Below, one piece after another: positions 17,907 through 25,540 of a DNA stretch of 38,255 nt (within the stretch, counting starts at the first letter, position 1; every line of letters starts with the position of its first letter). Under the pieces are notes generated by a model, which saw nothing but the letters and a program-made list of their open reading frames with translations, had not been told where the DNA came from and made no database searches. A program made the position numbers and the translations under genes. Origin of the DNA: Nodosilinea sp. LEGE 06152 (GTDB lineage: Bacteria > Cyanobacteriota > Cyanobacteriia > Phormidesmidales > Phormidesmidaceae); NCBI RefSeq assembly GCF_015207525.1, contig NZ_JADEWR010000034.1:1-38255 (forward strand), given 5' to 3'.

Positions 17907-18271
17907 GGTGGGGCGATCGCACGGGTCGGCTCGTTAAGCAAATTGTATCGGCCCCGCCGACCCACGCTGTGCCTGGGGTGCCCAACGACCTGCAGACGGG
18001 GTTGCAACAGCGTGTTCTTATTGAAAATTTGTTGCATTAATCCCAGGGCTTGGGTATGTTAGTAGTAACGAAAGTCAATAGCGACAACAGCCCATGTCCT
18101 CCTAGAGCTGAGCGAAGAATCTTATTAAAACGTGCTGTGACGCTTGCTAGTGGGGAATTGTAGCCTCTGACTTGCCTGCCCCATCGGCACCTGCGATCGC
18201 CTAGTTCAGAGTCAATTTCAATAAGTTCAGGCCTCTTGGGGTCGCCACTATGGAGAGTCAGTCGAGTTAAT

Positions 18272-18559
18272 ATGCAAGCTTTAAAGTCAGACTACGCCGA
18301 GTCCGGGCCAAACCTTCAAGCCGTTGCCCAAGCCAAGACCGTAGTTGATCTAGACCGGGTAAATCGGTGGAATGTCTACCGTCGCCTGCAAGAGTTAGAC
18401 CTGGTGTGTGAATGCGGCTGCGATCGCCCCCTGGCTGTGGCGATCGAGACTCCCGCTGCGGCCCTGCAAGTCTGGAGCGTGGTGCAGGCGATCACCCGCT
18501 CAAAGCTATCTCTCACTGACCACCTGGAGCGCTGCTGGCAGCAAAGGACCCTGCGATGA
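18272..18559 (+). CDS. Conserved hypothetical protein (95 residues) upstream of the 2Fe-2S ferredoxin
   Basis: This small soluble protein begins MQALKSDYAESGPNLQAVAQ. It contains NRWNVYRRLQELDLVCECGC, with a CxCxC cysteine cluster, and ends with helices (ALQVWSVVQAI, LTDHLERCWQQ). The three close cysteines could bind metal, but I do not recognise a named domain. The ATG at 18272 is preferred over an in-frame TTG at 18236, which would add 12 unlikely residues. The stop overlaps the next gene's ATG by 4 nt (18556-18559), so it is the first gene of a tightly coupled cluster. A redox or Fe-S related job is plausible only from that neighbour. Confidence 0.75.
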   Translation: MQALKSDYAESGPNLQAVAQAKTVVDLDRVNRWNVYRRLQELDLVCECGCDRPLAVAIETPAAALQVWSVVQAITRSKLSLTDHLERCWQQRTLR

Positions 18560-19143
18560 AACCCCTGTACGAACCCGCTGTAGCCTATGGGCAATCTGCG
18601 CCACCCACCGGGCAGGTGCTCAAAGGTCAGTACGCCGGGGCCTACCGCTCCGACAAGGGCAGGATTAAGGGGCTGCTGCTGCGGGCCGGTGAAACCGAGT
18701 TCACGATCAAGCTGCCCAAGTACCTGCGACCCATGCTAGTGCGCGAGCTGGCCCCCGGTGAGTTTGTGCAGGTGTGGGCCTACCCCGAAGACGATCGCTG
18801 GCGGGCCATCAACCTGCTGCCCCTGCCTGGGTGTGAAGCCGAGACCCTGCGTCAGCAGTGGGGCGATCTGGCTGCTGTGCCTGAGTCGCCCCAGCCTAAG
18901 CAAAAGCGCCTGTGCATTGAGGTGTGCAGCAAGGGCAAATGCTTTAAGCAGGGTGGCAGACAAATTTACAACGAGCTGCAGGAAGCTGTAGACGGCAACC
19001 CCGAGCTGAGCCATGTTTCGGTCAAAGCCACTGGCTGCATGAAGGCCTGCAAACACGGCCCCAACCTGCGCCTGCCCAGTGGCCAGATGCTGCACCGGGC
19101 CAGCCCGGCCGAAGCGCTGGCCCGGCTGGATACCAAGCGATGA
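18556..19143 (+). CDS. Thioredoxin-like [2Fe-2S] ferredoxin domain protein
   Basis: This is a 195-residue protein. Residues 1-90 form a beta-rich N-terminal part (GQYAGAYRSDKGRIKG, then VQVWAYPEDDRWRAINL). Residues 117-190 form a thioredoxin-fold [2Fe-2S] domain, with CSKGKC (Cys124, Cys129) and GCMKACKHGPN (Cys161, Cys165) as ligands. The fold is that of the NuoE/HoxE C-terminus and of shethna-like ferredoxins, which transfer single electrons. The partner is unknown. The gene is joined by ATGA overlaps both to the protein before it and to a 35-residue membrane peptide after it, so the three probably act together. All cluster ligands are present. Confidence 0.88.
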   Translation: MKPLYEPAVAYGQSAPPTGQVLKGQYAGAYRSDKGRIKGLLLRAGETEFTIKLPKYLRPMLVRELAPGEFVQVWAYPEDDRWRAINLLPLPGCEAETLRQQWGDLAAVPESPQPKQKRLCIEVCSKGKCFKQGGRQIYNELQEAVDGNPELSHVSVKATGCMKACKHGPNLRLPSGQMLHRASPAEALARLDTKR

Positions 19144-19247
19144 GCGCCCAGGAGTTTGACCCCCAGCGGTGGGACCACTGGCTGGTAATCGTAGCCTTTG
19201 TGACGCTGTCGAGCTGGATTATTTGGAAGGTGTATCTCGATTCGTAG
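19140..19247 (+). CDS. 35-residue single-pass membrane protein
   Basis: An ATG at 19140 overlaps the ferredoxin stop (ATGA) and opens 35 codons ending in TAG at 19245-19247. The product starts MSAQEFDPQRWDHW and continues into a hydrophobic segment (LVIVAFVTLSSWIIW) ending KVYLDS. This is a convincing single transmembrane helix with a short soluble N-terminus and a Lys at the membrane edge. The size, topology and coupling resemble small accessory subunits of thylakoid or plasma-membrane complexes. I do not recognise the family. It could anchor the upstream ferredoxin-domain protein at a membrane (inference). Confidence 0.7.
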   Translation: MSAQEFDPQRWDHWLVIVAFVTLSSWIIWKVYLDS

Positions 19248-19289
19248 GGGTGAGAATGAGCGGTTGGCGATCGGAGGCGAAGGTGGGAT

Positions 19290-19382
19290 TCCCCCCACCC
19301 CCCTTAAAAAGGGGGGTAAGAGGTGCCTGGCTCTCCCTTGAACGGGAAGGCTCCCCCCTGTTCCCTTTGGAAAGGGGAGTGG
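19290..19382. repeat. GC-rich dispersed repeat with successive hairpins
   Basis: CCCCCCTT and AAGGGGGG (19298-19316) form an 8-bp stem around AAA. A further pair, CCCTTT/AAAGGG (19363-19376), lies inside CTCCCC/GGGGAG (19351-19379). This resembles the C-rich repeats scattered in many cyanobacterial genomes. It separates two convergent genes and could block read-through, but no T-run follows. Confidence 0.6.
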
Positions 19383-19389
19383 GAAGTTG

Positions 19390-19932
19390 CTACCAGCCCA
19401 GCTTGAGACTATCGGGAGTGAGGAAGTGCTCCAGATGGTAGGCCCGCTCTTCGGTCTTGAGCAAAATTTGCTCGTACAGGTAGCGGGTGGCGCGATCGCC
19501 CAAACTCTCGGCCTGGGCTGCCAGCCGACGAATCAGCTCGATCAGCGACTGCTCGGCCTTGAGATCGTGGTCGATCATGATGCGGCAGCGGTAGGTGTCG
19601 TCGTTTTCCATGTCAAAGCAGCACAGCTCGGCCAGCTTGCCAAAGCTCAGCGGCGGAATGCCCCCCAGCCCGTGCAGGCGCTCGCCCACCTCGTGGGCAT
19701 GCTCCTGGGCCGCCTCGTAGCTTTCCTCAAAGTAATTGTGGAGCATGTAGTACTCCGAACCTTCCACGACAAAGTGGTGCTTTTGGTACTGCAACGACAG
19801 GGCCGTAAAGCTGGCATAGAGCGTTGCCAGCCCGTCGACAACGGGTTCTGTAACCGACTTCTCCAGCAGAACTGGGTTGTTTGCAATCTCACCGTAGGTT
19901 TGCAGCAGAGTTTCAGTAATAGGCATAACCAT
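19390..19932 (-). CDS. dps: Dps-family ferritin-like protein (DpsA type, His-type ferroxidase site)
   Basis: This is a 180-residue Dps mini-ferritin that oxidises Fe(II), often with H2O2, stores iron and protects DNA as a 12-mer. The core reads YQKHHFVVEGSEYYMLHNYF, then HAHEVGERLHGLGG, and ends with KTEERAYHLEHFL. Aligned by eye with E. coli Dps, the ferroxidase ligands are His53, His65, His80 in place of the usual Asp, and Glu84. The extra His matches the cyanobacterial DpsA/NpDps4 type known for a His-rich site. The start is ATG 19932, with a second ATG at 19926. It is divergent from a PerR/Fur-like regulator across an array of GAAA/TTTC palindromes, so peroxide or iron control is likely. 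Confidence 0.92.
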   Translation of the reverse strand: MVMPITETLLQTYGEIANNPVLLEKSVTEPVVDGLATLYASFTALSLQYQKHHFVVEGSEYYMLHNYFEESYEAAQEHAHEVGERLHGLGGIPPLSFGKLAELCCFDMENDDTYRCRIMIDHDLKAEQSLIELIRRLAAQAESLGDRATRYLYEQILLKTEERAYHLEHFLTPDSLKLGW

Positions 19933-20073
19933 CCCCCTTTATCAGCAGTTAAAGCGACCCCAATATTTGGGGGCTACTTCTTGAGCCTACCCCATTTTTT
20001 TGAATCTAGCTAATAACTTTGTTTGCTCGAAAAGTATAGAGAAATGCAGAACTTAATTATCAATATGAATAGC

Positions 20074-20086
20074 GAAAATGATTTTC
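20074..20086. promoter_or_regulatory. Putative Fur/PerR-type operator 1
   Basis: GAAAATGATTTTC is a perfect 6-1-6 palindrome, the nearest of four sites to dps. The half-site GAAAA/TTTTC and the one-base centre are shared with the site at 20105. Confidence 0.65.
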
Positions 20087-20104
20087 AATAACCCTAAAAC
20101 AGTA

Positions 20105-20125
20105 TATCGAAAACAGTTTTCGATA
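20105..20125. promoter_or_regulatory. Putative Fur/PerR-type operator 2 (perfect 10-1-10 palindrome)
   Basis: The half-site TATCGAAAAC is repeated exactly as its complement around a single A, giving a 21-bp perfect palindrome. It is the strongest site of the array and the likely main operator of the dps/regulator intergenic region. The length and symmetry suit a dimeric Fur-family protein. Confidence 0.75.
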
Positions 20126-20141
20126 GTCTTAAAACCCTTGG

Positions 20142-20156
20142 TGAAAGCTACTTTCA
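20142..20156. promoter_or_regulatory. Putative Fur/PerR-type operator 3
   Basis: TGAAAGCTACTTTCA is a 6-3-6 inverted repeat in the same array. It is looser than sites 1 and 2 but has the same GAAA/TTTC core. Confidence 0.5.
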
Positions 20157-20194
20157 ACAGTTGCGGCTGGTTCTTTTAAGCTCCTGGCCTAGCC

Positions 20195-20215
20195 CTTCGA
20201 AAACCGTTCTTCAAG
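20195..20215. promoter_or_regulatory. Putative Fur/PerR-type operator 4, next to the regulator start
   Basis: The half CTTCGAAAAC and its partner GTTCTTCAAG pair at 7 of 10 positions around a single C. The site ends 15 nt before the ATG at 20231, where bound protein would block expression, which fits autoregulation. Confidence 0.5.
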
Positions 20216-20230
20216 TATGCCCTTAGCCAG

Positions 20231-20764
20231 ATGTCAACTCCTGATTTGCATCGCCAATGCCCCAGCTTCTTTAAGCACAACGGACTAATGATGGAAAACG
20301 ATCCAGCCCTGCCCAGCCTGAATCAGGAGCCAGAACTACTCAAAACCGTTCTTAATAAGGAGGGGTTTCGATTTACCAGTCAGCGGCAAAAAATTTTGGA
20401 TTTGTTTCAGTCGGCGGCCCTGGGCCACCACCTTAACGCCGAAGAGATTCATCAGCAGTTGTTAGATCAGGGCGAAAAGATTAGCTTTTCTACCATCTAC
20501 CGGGCGCTGCATGTGATGGTGCAGCTAGGCCTGCTGCAGGAGCTAGAGCTGGCAGAGGGCCGCAAATACTACGAACTCAACACCCCGTTTATGGATCAGC
20601 ACCATCACCTCGTGTGCGTGCACTGCGGCGATGTGCAGGAGTTTGAAGACGCCAAAATGACCCAGGTAGGCAGCAGCGAGAGCGCCGCTCGGGGGTTTTC
20701 GCTGCTCAACTGCCAGTTTACGGTCTACGGCATTTGCCCCAGCTGTCAGTCACTTCTGGGTTAG
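20231..20764 (+). CDS. Fur-family regulator, PerR/FurC-like
   Basis: This is a 177-residue Fur-superfamily repressor. The winged helix reads GFRFTSQRQKILDLFQ, then ISFSTIYRALHVMVQLGLL. The metal-binding half has DQHHHLVCVHCGDVQEFED, and a C-terminal CPSCQ completes the structural zinc site with CVHC. The features are closest to cyanobacterial PerR/FurC, which senses peroxide through metal-catalysed oxidation, but Fur or Zur specificity cannot be fixed from sequence alone. The divergent dps gene and the palindrome array support a peroxide or iron stress role and autoregulation. The N-terminus before EPELLKTVL is longer than usual. ATG 20288 or 20291 would give about 157 residues and may be the true start. 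The 3' end overlaps the convergent glycosylase gene by 15 nt. Confidence 0.9.
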   Translation: MSTPDLHRQCPSFFKHNGLMMENDPALPSLNQEPELLKTVLNKEGFRFTSQRQKILDLFQSAALGHHLNAEEIHQQLLDQGEKISFSTIYRALHVMVQLGLLQELELAEGRKYYELNTPFMDQHHHLVCVHCGDVQEFEDAKMTQVGSSESAARGFSLLNCQFTVYGICPSCQSLLG

Positions 20765-21406
20765 ATGCCGGTAGTAGTGCCAGAGCAGGTGGGCGACGGC
20801 ACCCCGGTAGGGGTCGAGGGCCGCTGTAGAAGCTAGCAGGTCTTTGCGGGTGGGGCGGGTCTCTAGATTGTGCAGCCGCTGGTAGCTAATTTGAATTGCT
20901 AAATCCGAGGCCGGAAAACTGCTCAACCGCTGGAGGCAAAACAGCAGATAGACCTCTGCCGTCCACACCCCGATACCTTTGAGCTGAGTGAGCTGGGCGA
21001 TCGCCTCGGCATCGGGCAAGGTGGCAAGGGTTTCTAAGCTGAGCTGGTCTGACAAAAGGGCGATCGCCAGCCGCTGACAGGTGGCAATTTTGGCCTGGCT
21101 AAACCCCACCTGCTTAAGGGTAAGGGCCGGGGTGGCGGCGATCGCCGCAGGGGTCAGCTCCAGTTCTGCCTTCAACCGTTGAAAAATAGCCTGGGCCGCT
21201 TTAGACGAGAGCTGCTGCCCCAAAATAATTCGCACCAGCGAGGGAAACCCTGGAGTCCAGGCGCGAACGGTAAGCGGGCCAGCTTCGGTCTCAATGCGCT
21301 GAAAGGTGGGGGCGCGATCGCACACCACCGCCACTGCCTGCCGCAGCTCAAGGCTGGGCGACAGTAACTCGCTGTCTAAGGTTTTTGCTGCGTCGTTAGG
21401 TGTCAT
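20750..21406 (-). CDS. DNA-3-methyladenine glycosylase II family protein (AlkA-like)
   Basis: This 218-residue HhH-GPD glycosylase removes alkylated bases in base excision repair. LVRIILGQQLSSKAAQAIFQ is the family's N-terminal helix pair. The helix-hairpin-helix is LTQLKGIGVWTAEVYL, followed by the catalytic Asp168 in SFPASDLAIQ. The length suits a short AlkA or Mag1-like enzyme without the N-terminal TBP-like domain of E. coli AlkA. The catalytic residues are complete. It is convergent with the Fur-like gene, sharing 15 bp at the 3' ends. The AEC transporter gene lies upstream on the same strand, 48 bp away across a heptamer repeat. Confidence 0.9.
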   Translation of the reverse strand: MTPNDAAKTLDSELLSPSLELRQAVAVVCDRAPTFQRIETEAGPLTVRAWTPGFPSLVRIILGQQLSSKAAQAIFQRLKAELELTPAAIAATPALTLKQVGFSQAKIATCQRLAIALLSDQLSLETLATLPDAEAIAQLTQLKGIGVWTAEVYLLFCLQRLSSFPASDLAIQISYQRLHNLETRPTRKDLLASTAALDPYRGAVAHLLWHYYRHLTQK

Positions 21407-21410
21407 GTCT

Positions 21411-21448
21411 AGAATTCAAAGTTCAAAATTCAAAGTTCAAAATTCAAC
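21411..21448. repeat. Heptamer short tandem repeat
   Basis: Five head-to-tail 7-mers alternate AAAATTC and AAAGTTC (first copy AGAATTC). This resembles the short tandemly repeated heptamers known from cyanobacterial genomes. It fills almost the whole gap between the AEC transporter stop and the glycosylase ATG. Confidence 0.75.
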
Positions 21449-21454
21449 ATCGCC

Positions 21455-22345
21455 CTACCGACTGCTCAGCCAAAGCACCACAGGCAGGGTAACCACACTG
21501 AGAAAGGTCGAAAGCACAATGGTTCTAGCTACGCGAACTCGGTCACCGCCCAGCTCTGTCACCCAGATCAGCGAGTTCACCGCCACGGGCATGGCCGCCT
21601 GCAACACCAGCACCTGCCGGTCTAGCCCCTGCAAGCCCACCGCTGTGCCAATGCCGTAGGCCAGCAGCGGAGCCACCCCCAGCCGCAGCACTGCGCCGAT
21701 CAGTTCATAGCGGCCAAACACCAGCTCGGTGCGCGCCAGCTGCACCCCCAAGGTCAGCAGCGCTACCGGAATTGCGCCCTCTCCCAGCAGCGCCATGCCC
21801 CGCGCCAGCGGCAGCGGCAACGCGCCCTGCGCCGCCTGAAGACCAAGACCCGCCAGGGCGGCCCAAAATACCGGCAGCCGCAGGGTTACATTAAGCCCTG
21901 CCCTTAGCCCCGCCCCCTTCAGCACAAGGGGGAACACGCTAGCGATCATCACGCTAGAGCCCACCAGATACACCACCGCCCGCTCTAGCCCAGCCTCACC
22001 AAGGGCAAACAAAATGAAGGGCAGCCCCAAGTTGCCTACGTTTGAGAACATCACAATGGCAATGAGACTCTTTTGCTCATCCATCGAAAAGTCGAGACGA
22101 CGGCTCAGCCCCACCGCCAGCAGGTACAGCACCACGGTATTGAGCAAAAAGCTGGTGACGATCGCGATCGCACTGCCCAGCGCCAGCGTGGTCTCGGCCA
22201 GGCTAGTCAACACCAGCGCCGGCAGCAGGGCGTAGATGTTCAACCGGGTCAGGGTTTGCATGTCTAGCTCAAAGCTGCGCCCCACCCCAAACCCCACCAG
22301 GGCGACTAGGGCAACGGGCAGCATCGCCGAAATCAAAACTTCCAT
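21455..22345 (-). CDS. AEC-family (auxin efflux carrier-like) transporter
   Basis: This 296-residue integral membrane protein is almost entirely hydrophobic, with about ten helices, as in the AEC family (PF03547-type) of bile/arsenite/riboflavin-like folds. It begins MEVLISAMLPVALVALVGFG. The conserved half-repeats show FSNVGNLGLPFILFALG (unwound-helix Asn-rich motif) and, in the second half, AIPVALLTLGVQLA and MPVAVNSLIWV. Bacterial members export or import small organic acids, but the substrate here cannot be told. The ATG at 22345 is used. The gene is followed on the same strand by the glycosylase. Confidence 0.92.
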   Translation of the reverse strand: MEVLISAMLPVALVALVGFGVGRSFELDMQTLTRLNIYALLPALVLTSLAETTLALGSAIAIVTSFLLNTVVLYLLAVGLSRRLDFSMDEQKSLIAIVMFSNVGNLGLPFILFALGEAGLERAVVYLVGSSVMIASVFPLVLKGAGLRAGLNVTLRLPVFWAALAGLGLQAAQGALPLPLARGMALLGEGAIPVALLTLGVQLARTELVFGRYELIGAVLRLGVAPLLAYGIGTAVGLQGLDRQVLVLQAAMPVAVNSLIWVTELGGDRVRVARTIVLSTFLSVVTLPVVLWLSSR

Positions 22346-22472
22346 AGATACCTAGTAATTTGTACACCACCACCTGTAATAGGGTGACTGGTGATGCGGG
22401 TGATGCGGTGACTTCCCTGCATCCCAGCGCGATCGCCTAAAATTTAAGCTAACTCAGTACCATCACGCCCCA

Positions 22473-23216
22473 ATGCCATCTCCATTCCCAGGCATGGATC
22501 CGTACCTTGAGCAGCCAGGGCTCTGGCCCGAGTTCCACAATCGGCTGCTGGTGGCTATTGCCGATGTCTTGGGGCCACAGCTACGGCCTAAGTACCGAGT
22601 CGCGATCGAAAAGCGGGTGTATCAAGATGCGGCGGCAGACCTACAAATTGGTCGCCCCGATGCGGCTGTGTTTCGTGCCGTACCAGACACTAATCTTTTG
22701 CCTCAGCGCCAAGGTCAGGTCTTGGTAGAGCCAGTGATGGTCGAACTGCCTATGCCTGAGGAGATCACAGAGCGGTTTTTGGAAATTCGTGAAGTAGGCA
22801 CTGAAGCCGTTGTCACAACTCTGGAACTGCTTTCTCCCAGCAACAAGCGGGCGGGCAAAGGGCGGCAGCTGTATGAAGTAAAACGCTTGAAAGTACTGGG
22901 TAGCCAAACGCATCTGGTCGAAGTTGATCTGATTCGCGCCTTTGGCCCACTACCGCTGCGCGGTGCGACGGCGGCAAGTCTCTATCGCATTTTGGTCAGT
23001 CGGGTAGAGCAACGCCCCCTGGCTGCCCTGTATGGGTTTAATCTGAGCGATCCGATTCCGTCTTTTCCAGTCCCCCTTCAGGCCGACGATCCACCGATTT
23101 GGGTGGATCTACAAGAGTTAATGAATGGCGTTTACGATCGCGCTAGCTATGATTTAGCGATCGACTACAGCCAAGACTCAGTGCAGTTGATGCGGCCTGG
23201 GCACGAGAGTGGTTGA
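22473..23216 (+). CDS. DUF4058 family protein
   Basis: This 247-residue protein is of the DUF4058 family, which is common and often multi-copy in cyanobacteria. The N-terminal signature MPSPFPGMDPYLEQPGLWPE is diagnostic. Further on, ITERFLEIREVGTEAVVTTL leads to ELLSPSNKRAGKGRQLYEVK, which resembles the core of a PD-(D/E)XK-like nuclease fold (E-x-LSPSNK ... Y). The function is not established. It stands alone on its strand and is convergent with the aldehyde dehydrogenase gene. Confidence 0.93.
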   Translation: MPSPFPGMDPYLEQPGLWPEFHNRLLVAIADVLGPQLRPKYRVAIEKRVYQDAAADLQIGRPDAAVFRAVPDTNLLPQRQGQVLVEPVMVELPMPEEITERFLEIREVGTEAVVTTLELLSPSNKRAGKGRQLYEVKRLKVLGSQTHLVEVDLIRAFGPLPLRGATAASLYRILVSRVEQRPLAALYGFNLSDPIPSFPVPLQADDPPIWVDLQELMNGVYDRASYDLAIDYSQDSVQLMRPGHESG

Positions 23217-23264
23217 TGTCGCAAAGGACGATAGGGTAGCCCCCGGTTTAGGGAGCGGTTATCC

Positions 23265-24743
23265 TCAAAACTGCCGACTCCACTCCTTGGGCCAGCGCTC
23301 GACCACCACCTTGGTCTGGGTGAAAAATTCCACCGCGTGGGCTCCCTGGCCGTGGAGGTCGCCGAAGAAGCTGTCTTTCCAGCCGCTGAAGGGGAAAAAG
23401 GCCATAGGGGCTGCCACGCCAATATTGATGCCGATGTTGCCTGCCCTGGCTTCGTAGCGAAACTTACGGGCGGCGGCACCGCTATTGGTGAACAGGCAGG
23501 CCATATTGCCCCAGGGGCTCTGGTTGACCAGGGCGATCGCATCCTCCACCGTATCTACCGCCATCAGCCCCAGCACGGGGCCAAAAATTTCCGTATGGGC
23601 GATTTCCCCGTTAGGAGGTACGTTCTGCAATACCGTCGGTTTGACGAAGTGGCCCGCCTCCAAGCTGGGAATTTGGCTGTTGCGACCATCCACCAGCACG
23701 GTGGCTCCCTCATCCGCACCGGTTTGAATCAGGCTCTCGATCCGCTGCTGGCTCTGGGCGGTAATCACTGGCCCCATCTGCACATCGGGGTCGAGGCCGT
23801 TGCCGACGGTGCGGGTGGCGGCGGTGTGGGCGATCGCATCGGTAAACCAATCGGTCGCTTCCCCCACCGTCACCGCCAAAGACGCTGCTAGACAGCGCTG
23901 ACCGGCGCAGCCAAAGGCACTGTCGGCCACAATGCGGGTGGTCATATCGCGATCGGCGTCGGGTAGCACAATCACTGGGTTTTTGGCCCCGCCCTGGCAC
24001 TGCACCCGCTTGCCGTGGGCCGCCGCCTGAGCATAGATATACTTGGCAACCGGCGAAGAGCCGACAAAACTAATGGCTCGAATGGTGGGATGTTTCAGAA
24101 TGGCATCCACTGTTTCCTTGGCCCCGTGCACCAGGTTCACCACGCCGGGGGGAAAGCCCGCCGCATCCAGCAGCCCGAAGATGCGCTGCATGGTCAGGGG
24201 CACTTTTTCAGAGGGTTTCACAATGTAGGTGTTGCCGCAGGCCAGGGCGTAGGGCATAAACCAGAAGGGAATCATGGCGGGGAAGTTGAAGGGGGCGATC
24301 GCCGCCGCCACCCCTAGCGGTTGCCGAATCATAAATTCGTCGATGCCGCTGGCGATATCCTCCAGCACCGTGCCCTGCATCATCATGGGAATGCCGCAGG
24401 CCACCTCGACGTTCTCGATCGCCCGCCGCAGCTCGCCCTTTGACTCGGCTAAGGTTTTGCCGCACTCCTGGGTGATGATCTGGGTCAGCTCGTCCAGGTG
24501 GGTTTCTAGCAGGTCTTTGAGCTTAAACAGGGGCTGCACTCGCTGGGGCGGCGGCACACGACGCCAGTCTTCAAAGGCTGTCGCGGCAGCACGGGCTGCC
24601 TGATCGACCTCATCTTGAGGCGAAACGGGTACCTGGCCCAATACCTCTCCGGTAGCTGGGTTATCAACCAACAGGGATTCGCTCGCCCCAGAAGGTACCC
24701 ACTGGCCGTTGATGTAGTTCTTTAGAATCCCCGATTGCGTCAT
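23265..24743 (-). CDS. mmsA: CoA-acylating methylmalonate-semialdehyde dehydrogenase
   Basis: This is a 492-residue aldehyde dehydrogenase of the MmsA/IolA type. It converts methylmalonate semialdehyde or malonate semialdehyde to propionyl-CoA or acetyl-CoA with NAD+ and CoA, in valine, myo-inositol or beta-alanine breakdown. The catalytic Cys284 lies in GCAGQRCLAAS. CQGGAKNPVIVLPDAD replaces the Glu-containing ELGGK motif of hydrolytic enzymes, which is the hallmark of the CoA-acylating group. PFNFPAMIPFWFMPYALACG and GRNSQIPSLEAGHFVKPT are also typical. The length is normal. No other valine or inositol genes are nearby, so the physiological substrate is open. Confidence 0.93.
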   Translation of the reverse strand: MTQSGILKNYINGQWVPSGASESLLVDNPATGEVLGQVPVSPQDEVDQAARAAATAFEDWRRVPPPQRVQPLFKLKDLLETHLDELTQIITQECGKTLAESKGELRRAIENVEVACGIPMMMQGTVLEDIASGIDEFMIRQPLGVAAAIAPFNFPAMIPFWFMPYALACGNTYIVKPSEKVPLTMQRIFGLLDAAGFPPGVVNLVHGAKETVDAILKHPTIRAISFVGSSPVAKYIYAQAAAHGKRVQCQGGAKNPVIVLPDADRDMTTRIVADSAFGCAGQRCLAASLAVTVGEATDWFTDAIAHTAATRTVGNGLDPDVQMGPVITAQSQQRIESLIQTGADEGATVLVDGRNSQIPSLEAGHFVKPTVLQNVPPNGEIAHTEIFGPVLGLMAVDTVEDAIALVNQSPWGNMACLFTNSGAAARKFRYEARAGNIGINIGVAAPMAFFPFSGWKDSFFGDLHGQGAHAVEFFTQTKVVVERWPKEWSRQF

Positions 24744-24852
24744 AGCGGTGCCGTGATGACTATTCTTTAAGCATCATAGGCGCTGCTTATGAAAAAGCTT
24801 CTGCTGCCCGAAGCATCCACCACAAACACGATAGTCTGGTGATTAAAAGCCT

Positions 24853-25488
24853 CTATCGCAGCTGTCGGCCAGGCTTCAAAACCTGCTCAGCAGTTAGCTG
24901 CAAGTCTGGAAACGTTGGAGAAATTATCCTCTGATTTCCCCGAAGTTGTTGAATAGCATACTCTCCATTCACCAGGGTGCAGATGGAAAGGGTGGGCTGT
25001 TTAGGTTTGCCAATGTGTCGAGTTCCCCCCAAGCCTGCACAGTCTGCAATCCAGTATTCGGGAATGCCTAAGACCGCGTAGTCTTCGACCTTGCGGGCGT
25101 AGTCGTTTTGCCAGTTGCTGCTCACCACCTCGGCGACAAACTTGATCGAGCTACCCAGCGTCAAAATCGATTGATCGGCCCAAAGAGGTTCCCTAGTGAG
25201 TTCGGCGCGATCGACTACGGCGACGTCGGGGCGAAATGCGGTCATACCCGTACCAGAAGGGCGTAACAGCCCTCGCTGAAGCACAAACCAGGGTAAGCCA
25301 ACACTATCGATTTGAACACAGATTTTGGTAGTGATAAAGGCTGCGACTTCCTCATGGGGGCCAGTGGGCTCCAAATCAAATACCTCCCCATCGATCAGCT
25401 CATAGCGGTTATTGTCGCCATAGCGGGCGAGAAACTCGTCAACGCTGAGAGGCTTTTGCTGGATGGGTGGGTTAACGGCGAGGGTCAT
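24853..25488 (-). CDS. Uma2 family (DUF820) putative endonuclease
   Basis: This 211-residue Uma2 protein belongs to a PD-(D/E)XK-fold family that is greatly expanded in cyanobacteria. RYELIDGEVFDLEP is followed by the acidic Asp88 in RPDVAVVD. Glu120 in FVAEVVSSN and Lys133 in DYARKVEDYAVLGIPEYWI complete the probable metal site. The C-terminus is variable. It stands alone between mmsA and thiC. The biological role of Uma2 proteins is unknown, and nuclease activity is inferred from the fold. ATG 25488 is the first start. Confidence 0.92.
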   Translation of the reverse strand: MTLAVNPPIQQKPLSVDEFLARYGDNNRYELIDGEVFDLEPTGPHEEVAAFITTKICVQIDSVGLPWFVLQRGLLRPSGTGMTAFRPDVAVVDRAELTREPLWADQSILTLGSSIKFVAEVVSSNWQNDYARKVEDYAVLGIPEYWIADCAGLGGTRHIGKPKQPTLSICTLVNGEYAIQQLRGNQRIISPTFPDLQLTAEQVLKPGRQLR

Positions 25489-25540
25489 AGGTCAACTTAG
25501 CCCAATCAATGCCTACAGCCTATCAAAACGGATATTCATC

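Noticed and set aside
19290..19382. C-rich hairpins as a strong terminator
   Set aside because: There is no following T-run and the sequence resembles a dispersed repeat, so it was called a repeat only.
20750..20764. 15-bp overlap of the Fur-like and glycosylase genes as a possible frame error
   Set aside because: The genes are convergent and both C-termini are complete, so this is ordinary 3' overlap.
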